From: Rickettsiales bacterium
Lineage (GTDB): Bacteria > Pseudomonadota > Alphaproteobacteria > Rs-D84
Direction: 5' to 3'
Length of the DNA: 14,238 nucleotides
Assembly (NCBI GenBank): GCA_031273075.1
Contig: JAISSM010000003.1
Coordinates: forward strand, 1-14,238
Part shown: positions 1-5,335 of the stretch, in pieces
Layout: each line of letters opens with the position of its first letter
How positions within the stretch are numbered: position 1 is the first letter of the stretch
The notes under the pieces: model-generated
What the model was told of the DNA's origin: nothing
The model's database searches: none
Seen by the model: only the letters and a program-made list of their open reading frames with translations
Translations under genes and position numbers: made by a program

Positions 1-2196
1 CTGGGCATCGCGCTCGTCAGCGCGATAATGCTGACGCTTTTGCTGATTGAAACCCCGGATAAAACGTCGGCGCAATCAAAGGCGGAACTGACTCTTTCCA
101 TCTCGCCGGACAAAGTGGATTTTGAACCGACCCCGGTGGACGAAGCGCGGTCGGCGGCGATAACCGTGTCGGCCAATGCGGAAACGGTGATATCGGACGT
201 CTCGCTGTCTTCGGAAACGAAAGGCCTGTCGCTTAAGCAAACATGCACGACCATGGGCCAGATATCGGAAAAACTTCCCTGCGAAATAACCGTGACGTGG
301 AAGCCGTCGGAAAAGGTTGCGGACGGAAAGAACGTCGTCAACATAAAGTTCTATGACGCGAACGGGTCCAAGGATATGGAAAAACTTGAAACGGTGAACG
401 TGTCGTTCTCGACCAAACCCGAAGACGTTCCCGTTGTGAAGGCGGCCGACCCGACCCCGGTGATCGAAGAGGAAGAGGAGGAAGAAGAGGAAGAAGAGCC
501 CGCGCCGGCCCCGTCGGTCGTTACGCGCCCCGCCCCTGAATCGAAGGCGGAAACGCCCAAACCCAAAATGAACGAGGAATGTTATCAGTTCGCGTTCGCC
601 GGATACAATTCGTCCGGAAAACAAATCGGCTGGATAAAGCCTGAGGGCGGACATTATATGTTTCATCCGTTCTCGGACACGGATTGCGCGGAGCCGACCG
701 GTGAATACAACCCCGACACGGGCTTTATCATGGCATTGGACGATCCGACGAAAAAAATCGGATCCGACGCGGAACGCATAGGCGGACGCGGCGCGGGCGC
801 GAACCTTCGCATGCCTGTTTTGTCAAATCCCGCGCCGACTAAAAAAATCTTCCGCGCGACCCAATTGGACGCGCCGACTACGGAGGCGATGAGCGCGCAG
901 GTCTTCACGAAACCGAAACCGCAAAGCGACCAATTGCCCTCGTCCTTTGACGAACAGGCGACCGTATCAAGCAGGCCGTACGACAGAACGTTCGTCCTTC
1001 GGCATTTCAAACCCATACCCGCGACCATAGTCAACGAAGTCCGCGCCGTCGACCCCGCGAAGGGCCGGTTCAGCATGATACCGGTCCAGGCCACCGTCGA
1101 CCGGCATGTGTACTCCGACAACGGCCGGACGATAGTCGTCCCGGCGGGAACATTGATGCTGGGCAATGTCGTGGGGGACGTGCCGGGGCCGTATAAATCG
1201 ATAGGCCGGATCAGCATAAATTGGTATCGCTTTGTCCGTCCCGACGGGGTGGAGTTTAATTTCGTGGACGAAACCAACCGGCCGTTCAGCGGCGATTCGC
1301 AAGGAAGGGTCGGCGTCCCGGGATACGGATCCAGCGATTATTTGGAACAAATGGTTTTGCCGCTTTTGACCGCGATAGTCCCCGCGGCGACGAACCTTAT
1401 CGCGCCGATCTCGGACAGAATCGTAAACCAAATAGACCTCGACAACAATGTGGTCGTACAGAGCGGAACTTTAAGGTCAAGCGAGCTGGCCAAACAGGAA
1501 ATGATCAAGTCGTGGAACAAGGTGACTGAGAAGTTGTTCATAGACATGCTTGATAATACGGTGCCGCCGTTTTCGATCGCGTCCGGCACGCGCATAACGG
1601 TGTTTTCGCCGACGGATTTGATAGTGGCGTGGTGCGACGGCGACGCGTGCGCGCCGACGGAACCGGTCCGGCAGTACGCGGCCGCGCCGACGACGCCCAG
1701 ATACACTTACGCGCGCGACGATCCGCGCACGATAATGGGCCAGGTCCGGTCGTATACGACGCCGGAGGGCGCGCAAATAGAGGACGCGCGGCTTCAGGCG
1801 CTTATGAAAGGATTTACGCAGTACCAGTCCAAGAACATGGCGGCGCAGGACGCGTACAGCGATTATCTTAACGTTCAGGGCGGCGTCTTGAAATCCGACG
1901 GCACGGTGCTAAGCAAGGGAACCGAGGAGTATAATAAGGAAGTGCTGGGCATCAAATATAAAGAGTTGGACGACGGCAACAAAATAATGCTGAACCCGAG
2001 CGCCAGTTTGTCAGAGGCCAAACCCGCGCCGCCGATCGCGGACCCAAGCCTTACGTGCGACGGCGGCACTCCGCCCGATAAGGACGGATGCTGTCCGGGC
2101 GAAACATATACGGATATGGGCGCGGAGGGCTGGAATTGCTGTCCGGACGGCGATTTGAATGCCGACTGCTTCCCCCCGATGGAAGTGACAAACTAG
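1..2196 (+). CDS. VirB10/TrbI-like type IV secretion core protein (5' end outside window)
   Basis: VirB10-type proteins span inner and outer membranes and form the core channel of type IV secretion systems. The frame is open from base 1 and the first visible residues (LGIALVSAIMLTLLLIE) are a membrane helix, so the start probably lies upstream; the first in-window ATG (28) sits inside that helix. Order: membrane segment; an Ig-like beta domain (about nt 76-410); an acidic run of eleven Glu (about 467-500) and a Pro-rich linker; a small domain beginning with Cys at 580; then the VirB10/TrbI C-terminal domain (about 970-1650), recognised by RPYDRTFVLRHFKPIPATIV, VVPAGTLMLGNVVG and NWYRFVRPDGVEFNFVDE. 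The tail (2050-2190) is Cys-rich with two CC pairs (DGCCPG, WNCCPDG). The Ig-like insert and Cys tail are unusual for VirB10. The secretion family call is firm; the substrate and exact subtype are unknown. The stop TAG abuts the transposon target duplication. Confidence 0.8.
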   Translation: MGIALVSAIMLTLLLIETPDKTSAQSKAELTLSISPDKVDFEPTPVDEARSAAITVSANAETVISDVSLSSETKGLSLKQTCTTMGQISEKLPCEITVTWKPSEKVADGKNVVNIKFYDANGSKDMEKLETVNVSFSTKPEDVPVVKAADPTPVIEEEEEEEEEEEPAPAPSVVTRPAPESKAETPKPKMNEECYQFAFAGYNSSGKQIGWIKPEGGHYMFHPFSDTDCAEPTGEYNPDTGFIMALDDPTKKIGSDAERIGGRGAGANLRMPVLSNPAPTKKIFRATQLDAPTTEAMSAQVFTKPKPQSDQLPSSFDEQATVSSRPYDRTFVLRHFKPIPATIVNEVRAVDPAKGRFSMIPVQATVDRHVYSDNGRTIVVPAGTLMLGNVVGDVPGPYKSIGRISINWYRFVRPDGVEFNFVDETNRPFSGDSQGRVGVPGYGSSDYLEQMVLPLLTAIVPAATNLIAPISDRIVNQIDLDNNVVVQSGTLRSSELAKQEMIKSWNKVTEKLFIDMLDNTVPPFSIASGTRITVFSPTDLIVAWCDGDACAPTEPVRQYAAAPTTPRYTYARDDPRTIMGQVRSYTTPEGAQIEDARLQALMKGFTQYQSKNMAAQDAYSDYLNVQGGVLKSDGTVLSKGTEEYNKEVLGIKYKELDDGNKIMLNPSASLSEAKPAPPIADPSLTCDGGTPPDKDGCCPGETYTDMGAEGWNCCPDGDLNADCFPPMEVTN

Positions 2197-2204
2197 TTAT
2201 AAAT
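2197..2204. repeat. Left target-site duplication TTATAAAT
   Basis: The 8 bp TTATAAAT immediately outside the left inverted repeat is repeated exactly at 5238-5245 outside the right one. An AT-rich 8-bp duplication is typical of IS1595-family insertion. It begins at the base after the VirB10-like TAG stop. Confidence 0.9.
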
Positions 2205-2232
2205 CACTCTGTTAAACTATTTGTATCTTTTT
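2205..2232 (+). repeat. Left terminal inverted repeat
   Basis: It begins CACTCTGTTAAAC and continues to the T5 run at 2228-2232. It matches the reverse complement of 5210-5237 at 26 of 28 positions, the differences being at positions 14 and 17 of the repeat. Confidence 0.9.
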
Positions 2233-2302
2233 AATTGTTTGACAAGGTGTTTTATTCACACTCATTCCCGTTGGACAAAATTACAATCCAAAACTTTTAA
2301 CT

Positions 2303-2330
2303 TTGACTAGCATAAAAAAAGCGCTATCAT
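2303..2330 (+). promoter_or_regulatory. Sigma70-type promoter for the cargo leader/operon
   Basis: TTGACT (2303-2308) and TATCAT (2325-2330) are separated by 16 bp. Transcription would start near 2337 and give a leader of about 235 nt before the lipoprotein ATG at 2573. A second TTGACA at 2239-2244, just inside the left end, has no good -10 partner. Confidence 0.55.
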
Positions 2331-2338
2331 ACACGTTG

Positions 2339-2554
2339 ATGTGGGCAAAAATTGCTCATGTTGAGGTGTTGAAACCTCTTTGAGTGTGTCCGGCCGGACA
2401 TAAAAACAGCCTCCTATCTACGGTGGGAGGGTGGCGAATAAGGCGCAAGCCAAATAACCCACACAATTCACTCAATTGTTTCAAACCTCCTGCCACCTGC
2501 TCTGTATGGTGGCTTAAACCACGACTCGGCATAGAAAACTATGCAGAGTCATAA
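2339..2554 (+). pseudogene. Small phage-leader-like ORF interrupted by one TGA
   Basis: From ATG 2339 the frame reads 14 codons (MWAKIAHVEVLKPL), meets TGA at 2381-2383, then runs open from GTG 2384 to TAA 2552-2554 for 56 residues. The second part contains NNPHNSLNCFKPPATC followed by SVWWLKPRLG. A third-frame segment reads CVRPDIKTASYLRWEGGE before a stop at 2439. Both phrases resemble small leader ORFs I associate with proteobacterial prophages, but I cannot search for them here. No clear ribosome binding site precedes 2339 or 2384. It may only be conserved as RNA. TGA is an ordinary stop elsewhere in this window, so recoding is not suggested. Confidence 0.3.
2523..2550 (+). promoter_or_regulatory. 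Strong hairpin just upstream of the lipoprotein gene
   Basis: GACTCGGCATAG (2523-2534) pairs with CTATGCAGAGTC (2539-2550) with one mismatch and an AAAA loop. No T-run follows, so it is not a classical terminator. It ends 10 nt before the ribosome binding site AGGAG (2561-2565) and may stabilise the mRNA or gate translation. Confidence 0.5.
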
Positions 2555-2572
2555 CAAACAAAGGAGTAAAAA

Positions 2573-3001
2573 ATGAAAAAATCAATGATATTGTTGCCGC
2601 TGGCACTGGTGGCCTGCACAGGCTATCACAATGGGAAAATCGGCGCGGTCATCGCTCCAATTCCACCCATTGAATCAAAAATAGAAGCAAATGTAAAAGT
2701 CGGCGAGAAAATAACCGGCTCCGCCGAATGCACGGAAGTATTGTTTTTGACGGTCAGCGCCCCGGAAAGACAAACCTACGGTCCCGAATTGCAGACTAAG
2801 ACGGGCAATCTGGCCAACTCTACCTGCACAGCCGGAGCGATTTACGACGCGATGTCGTCAAGCGATGCGGACATTATAGTTTCCCCGCAATACACATCGG
2901 TGAAAACCAGCTTTGGCTGCATACCCTTTGTCGGATGTCTGTATAAAAACACCAAGGTCATAGTGTCGGGTCATGCCGGAAAAATAACTTATGCAAAATA
3001 A
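2573..3001 (+). CDS. Small lipoprotein (transposon cargo)
   Basis: This 142-aa protein starts MKKSMILLPLALVACTGY, a short signal peptide with a lipobox (LVAC, Cys15), so it should be lipidated and membrane-anchored. The mature part is beta-rich, with Cys at C53, C83, C114 and C121. The second half (GAIYDAMSSSDADIIVSPQY, then TKVIVSGHAGKI) weakly resembles TRL-like small lipoproteins, but I do not assign a family. The start is supported by AGGAG 7 nt upstream. The downstream beta-barrel gene starts 9 nt after its stop, so the two form an operon behind the leader promoter. It lies inside the IS1595 transposon. The function is unknown; a surface role is likely. Confidence 0.8.
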   Translation: MKKSMILLPLALVACTGYHNGKIGAVIAPIPPIESKIEANVKVGEKITGSAECTEVLFLTVSAPERQTYGPELQTKTGNLANSTCTAGAIYDAMSSSDADIIVSPQYTSVKTSFGCIPFVGCLYKNTKVIVSGHAGKITYAK

Positions 3002-3010
3002 GGATCCGGT

Positions 3011-3784
3011 ATGAAAATTCATTATTTAATCCTTTCTTTGCCACTGCTTGTGCCGTCTTTGGCACAAGCAGGAACCTGTAAAGATTTCGACGCAAACCTA
3101 AACATAATCGAATACGATTGCGCCAGCAAAAAAATCACGTCCCAATTTGATAACAGCTACGAATGGAAAACGGATATTACCGTCAAGCTCGGAGTCGGGT
3201 TATCTCTCGACGGGAGCATGAACAATACGCATATTACCGACGCGCCGTATGAATATGGGGGCACATATACGGGGGATGGGAAATATGTGGATTTTTACGA
3301 CTGGACAATACCGATGACAATAGGTGCGGGAATCAGATACTATAAATGGAATGAGTCGCGGAAAAGAATGCCGTTATTCTTCGACTTTGGTGTGGATATG
3401 GTTTTATTCGGAGCAGTCGGAGCAGATAGCTATACCGGTTACTGGGAAACAACCGAAACTCTTTCCGCAACGGGATACTTCGGCACATTCGGCATAGGAA
3501 CAACGCTTCCAAATACGAAAGTATCGGTTTATAGCAATGTAGGGCTGGGGATAATCAACCAAGAATTGGATACCGGCGTTGTTTTTCCAGGAGTCATATC
3601 CGGAAAAGAAAAGGAAACATCTCTCGGTGCCAAGTTTGCCGTCGGTACGGAGTTCAAGGTTGTTAGTTGGATGAACATATATCTTGAATTGGCTTATTTG
3701 ATGTCGTTTAACAACAAGATTTTCGGCACAGGCGACGGCTATTATTTTATAGCCCCGACTATCGGAACAAGATTGATGTTTTAG
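3011..3784 (+). CDS. Outer-membrane beta-barrel protein (transposon cargo)
   Basis: This 257-aa protein has a clear signal peptide (MKIHYLILSLPLLVPSLAQA, cut before GTC). Alternating hydrophobic/aromatic strands follow (WKTDITVKLGVGLSLDG, TIPMTIGAGIRYYKW, LPNTKVSVYSNVGLGI, MNIYLELAYLMSF). It ends in a terminal Phe (TIGTRLMF), the usual signal for outer-membrane barrel assembly. The size fits an 8-10 strand barrel of the opacity/Omp25 kind. AAGGA (3000-3004) overlaps the stop of the lipoprotein gene, which indicates translational coupling. It lies in the transposon, AT-richer than the chromosomal omp gene at 7605-8156, and need not be related to it. The fold class is fairly sure; the ligand or role is unknown. 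Confidence 0.78.
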   Translation: MKIHYLILSLPLLVPSLAQAGTCKDFDANLNIIEYDCASKKITSQFDNSYEWKTDITVKLGVGLSLDGSMNNTHITDAPYEYGGTYTGDGKYVDFYDWTIPMTIGAGIRYYKWNESRKRMPLFFDFGVDMVLFGAVGADSYTGYWETTETLSATGYFGTFGIGTTLPNTKVSVYSNVGLGIINQELDTGVVFPGVISGKEKETSLGAKFAVGTEFKVVSWMNIYLELAYLMSFNNKIFGTGDGYYFIAPTIGTRLMF

Positions 3785-3807
3785 TTTATAAGGATACAAA
3801 CAGAAGT

Positions 3808-3840
3808 GAGCCGGTAAAATTTTCTTACCGGTTCTCTTAT
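3808..3840 (+). terminator. Hairpin terminator after the cargo operon
   Basis: CCGGTAA (3811-3817) pairs with TTACCGG (3825-3831), extended by GAG/CTC, and is followed by a T-rich TTCTCTTATTC. It lies 23 nt after the barrel stop and between convergent units. Bases 3841-3885 hold nothing else I recognise. Confidence 0.6.
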
Positions 3841-3885
3841 TCAATTAAACCACTGCGCGCGTTTCGCCTTGATCCCCATTAAAAA

Positions 3886-4092
3886 TTATCCCACTATATT
3901 GATTGCGCCAGTTTCCGGATCGGTCGAATAAGGGCAGTTTGCTTTTACACTGCACGCACCATTTTTGTATGTAGTTATCGAAATTTTTATACCATTCTCA
4001 TATACATAGTTCACTGTCGTTGACAACTTGCCTATTTTATGGCCTTGTGATTTTAACTTTGAAGATATTTTTATATTGATTTCGTTGCCCAT
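3886..4092 (-). CDS. Small hypothetical protein in the transposon
   Basis: The 68-aa product begins MGNEINIKISSKLKSQG. It is rich in Lys, Ile and Thr, has Cys at C47 and C54, and has no signal peptide or membrane helix. AAAGGA lies 5 nt before the ATG, matching the ribosome binding site style of the transposase gene just upstream (41 nt gap, same strand), so the two are probably co-transcribed. I do not recognise a family. It could be an accessory or regulatory factor of the element, or another cargo gene. Confidence 0.5.
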   Translation of the reverse strand: MGNEINIKISSKLKSQGHKIGKLSTTVNYVYENGIKISITTYKNGACSVKANCPYSTDPETGAINIVG

Positions 4093-4133
4093 TTTAATCC
4101 TTTTATTACGGATTGGATTCTACACTTTTTCTA

Positions 4134-5150
4134 TTAAAATGCAACTTTTCTTTTCAATGATTCTCTTGTGATTGAATTCACACAGGATATAACAGAATCC
4201 ATATTCAACTTTTTCCGTTTCATTATACCGACATAATTTACATAGTTATCAAGATACTTTGTAGCAACGCCCCTAAAAGTTCCATTGATTAAACCTTTCA
4301 TAGAGGTATGCAGTTCGTCAGTTCTGCCGATGTTATAAACTTTATCTTTTGATAATCCGTGTTCTAATTTTTTATGCTTTGCAACCTGTAAAGTGGAATA
4401 CAAAGGCTCACCGTCTGTAATCAATGTAGATTTTTTATCAATCTGCGGTTTTATAATTCTCAAAAAGTTGCTTTTCATTTTTCCATAACCCGCAGGCTTG
4501 CCGAAGATATTATTTTTTCTATCCATTGCGGTCAAAACGCAAACTTGGTCGTTAGACAATCCCCTTTTCAACCTTGACGCTTTATATTCTTCTTCGGTCA
4601 ATCCAAGGAATACACGAAGTTGCAAATGCGTCAGTTTGGATTTTCCGCTTTTATGCGACTTTCTTTTTAATTGTTTATTGCCCTTTTGCGATTCTCTAAA
4701 ATATGTTTCGTCAGCCTCAACAATACCCGACAATTTTTCTGATTTCATTGAGGATAATGCGGCAAGTATTTTATGGCGCCACAAGAAAGCGGTAGGTAAT
4801 GAAATATCTAATTCCTTTGTTATTTCGCGCAATGATAATTTTTTACACATTAAATCAATATACTTTGCCCACATTTCAATTGGTTTATTGGAATTTTCAA
4901 ATGCGGTTTTTGTTTTGATTGTGTAGTATTTTTTGCAATCTTTACAATAAAACCTTTGCGAGCCATTGACCCTTGCACGCTTGACAATTTTATTTGAATG
5001 ACAGCGAGGGCATTGAGAATTGTTGTTGCCGGATTCTACTAATTTTATATCCGATTCGGATTGGCGGAGTTCACTACCTAATTGTTCATAAATCTCTTTT
5101 TTCATAGACGGGGATAAAGATTGTAAAAATTTAATATAATTTTGATTCAT
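4134..5150 (-). CDS. IS1595-family (ISXO2-like) transposase
   Basis: This 338-aa DDE-type enzyme catalyses cut-and-paste movement of the surrounding element. An N-terminal zinc ribbon (C47, C50, C69, C72: CPRCHSNK, FYCKDC) is followed by a helix-turn-helix (about 103-130, LSLREITKELDISLPTAFLW). The ISXO2-like catalytic domain follows: D147 in VEADETYF, D246 in LITDGEPLY, then RTDELHTSMKG and FRGVATKYLDNYVNY. The length is normal, with no frameshift. At the place where relatives usually have Asn or Glu, seven residues before the conserved Lys, this copy appears to have D278 (E279 is adjacent), so the third catalytic residue is uncertain. The start has AAAGGA 9 nt upstream and a consensus promoter. 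It is likely active or only recently silent. Confidence 0.93.
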   Translation of the reverse strand: MNQNYIKFLQSLSPSMKKEIYEQLGSELRQSESDIKLVESGNNNSQCPRCHSNKIVKRARVNGSQRFYCKDCKKYYTIKTKTAFENSNKPIEMWAKYIDLMCKKLSLREITKELDISLPTAFLWRHKILAALSSMKSEKLSGIVEADETYFRESQKGNKQLKRKSHKSGKSKLTHLQLRVFLGLTEEEYKASRLKRGLSNDQVCVLTAMDRKNNIFGKPAGYGKMKSNFLRIIKPQIDKKSTLITDGEPLYSTLQVAKHKKLEHGLSKDKVYNIGRTDELHTSMKGLINGTFRGVATKYLDNYVNYVGIMKRKKLNMDSVISCVNSITRESLKRKVAF

Positions 5151-5178
5151 TTGTTATAATCCTTTGTTTTATGTAAGA

Positions 5179-5207
5179 ATTATAACATCTTTTTAGGCCA
5201 TTGTCAA
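5179..5207 (-). promoter_or_regulatory. Consensus sigma70 promoter for the transposase
   Basis: On the minus strand TTGACA (5202-5207) and TATAAT (5179-5184) are separated by exactly 17 bp, a perfect consensus just inside the right inverted repeat. Confidence 0.8.
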
Positions 5208-5209
5208 TA

Positions 5210-5237
5210 AAAAAGATACATATTGTTTAACAGAGTG
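5210..5237 (-). repeat. Right terminal inverted repeat
   Basis: The reverse complement begins CACTCTGTTAAAC and ends in a T run. It matches the left end at 26 of 28 positions. Confidence 0.9.
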
Positions 5238-5245
5238 TTATAAAT
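5238..5245. repeat. Right target-site duplication TTATAAAT
   Basis: An exact copy of 2197-2204. It is also the first unit of the heptad arm of the repeat that follows, so the transposon landed inside that repeat. Confidence 0.9.
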
Positions 5246-5335
5246 TATGAATTATTAATTATAAATCTTGGTCGCGCGGCTCTGCCGCGCGTAATCATTG
5301 ATTAATAATTTATAATTGATAATTAATAATTATTT
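5238..5335. repeat. Palindromic heptad repeat element, copy A
   Basis: The left arm consists of 7-bp units (AATTATN) from 5238 to about 5266. A GC-rich hairpin follows: CGCGCGGC-TCT-GCCGCGCG, 5273-5291. The right arm carries the same heptads inverted, from about 5295 to the polA stop. It lies between the convergent VirB10-like and polA genes and may act as a two-way terminator. Confidence 0.75.

Larger units (their letters stand above)
2337..2555 (+). ncRNA. Structured leader RNA, candidate phage C4/P4-CI-type immunity RNA
   Basis: This stretch folds extensively. A long-range helix joins 2363-2375 to 2478-2489 (one bulge) and continues with TTGAGTG (2380-2386) to CACTCAA (2469-2475) and GTGT (2386-2389) to ACAC (2461-2464). 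Inside lie a CCTCC/GGAGG hairpin (2410-2414/2426-2430) and GGC-GCAA-GCC (2442-2451). Downstream are GCCACC/GGTGGC (2492-2497/2508-2513) and a 12-bp hairpin (2523-2550). GAGGT (2363-2367) can instead pair locally with ACCTC (2374-2378), so two exclusive folds exist, as expected of a switch. The order of a GGTGGGAGGGTGGCGAATA core followed by complementary flanks resembles, from memory, the leader/immunity RNAs of P1 and P4-like phages. The fold is seen; the family name is an inference. Confidence 0.45.
2205..5237. mobile_element. IS1595-family transposon with cargo genes
   Basis: The element is defined by 28-bp imperfect terminal inverted repeats (2205-2232 and 5210-5237, 26 of 28 matching), an exact 8-bp TTATAAAT duplication outside both ends, and an IS1595-type transposase at 4134-5150 (-). 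At about 3.03 kb it is well over the size needed for the transposase. The extra DNA holds a promoter, a structured leader, a lipoprotein gene and a beta-barrel gene (+), and a 68-aa ORF (-). Cargo and transposase units are convergent, with a hairpin terminator between them. Base composition is clearly AT-richer than the flanks. Cargo-carrying members of IS1595 are known; surface-protein cargo behind a phage-like leader is not one I recognise. The intact ends and exact duplication suggest a recent insertion. Confidence 0.88.

Noticed and set aside
465..500. Poly-Glu run as a mobile repeat
   Set aside because: It is a 3-bp period GAA/GAG tract in a linker, a common acidic low-complexity stretch, unrelated to the heptad elements.
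2381..2383. TGA read as a sense codon
   Set aside because: Other genes in the window (1078-aa, WaaA-like, 477-aa) end in TGA at sensible places, so no recoding is supported.
2337..2555. 6S RNA, tmRNA, RNase P or SRP RNA
   Set aside because: The long helix suggested 6S, but size, bubble and conserved motifs do not fit. No tag frame or tRNA-like ends (tmRNA) and no conserved RNase P or SRP core was seen.
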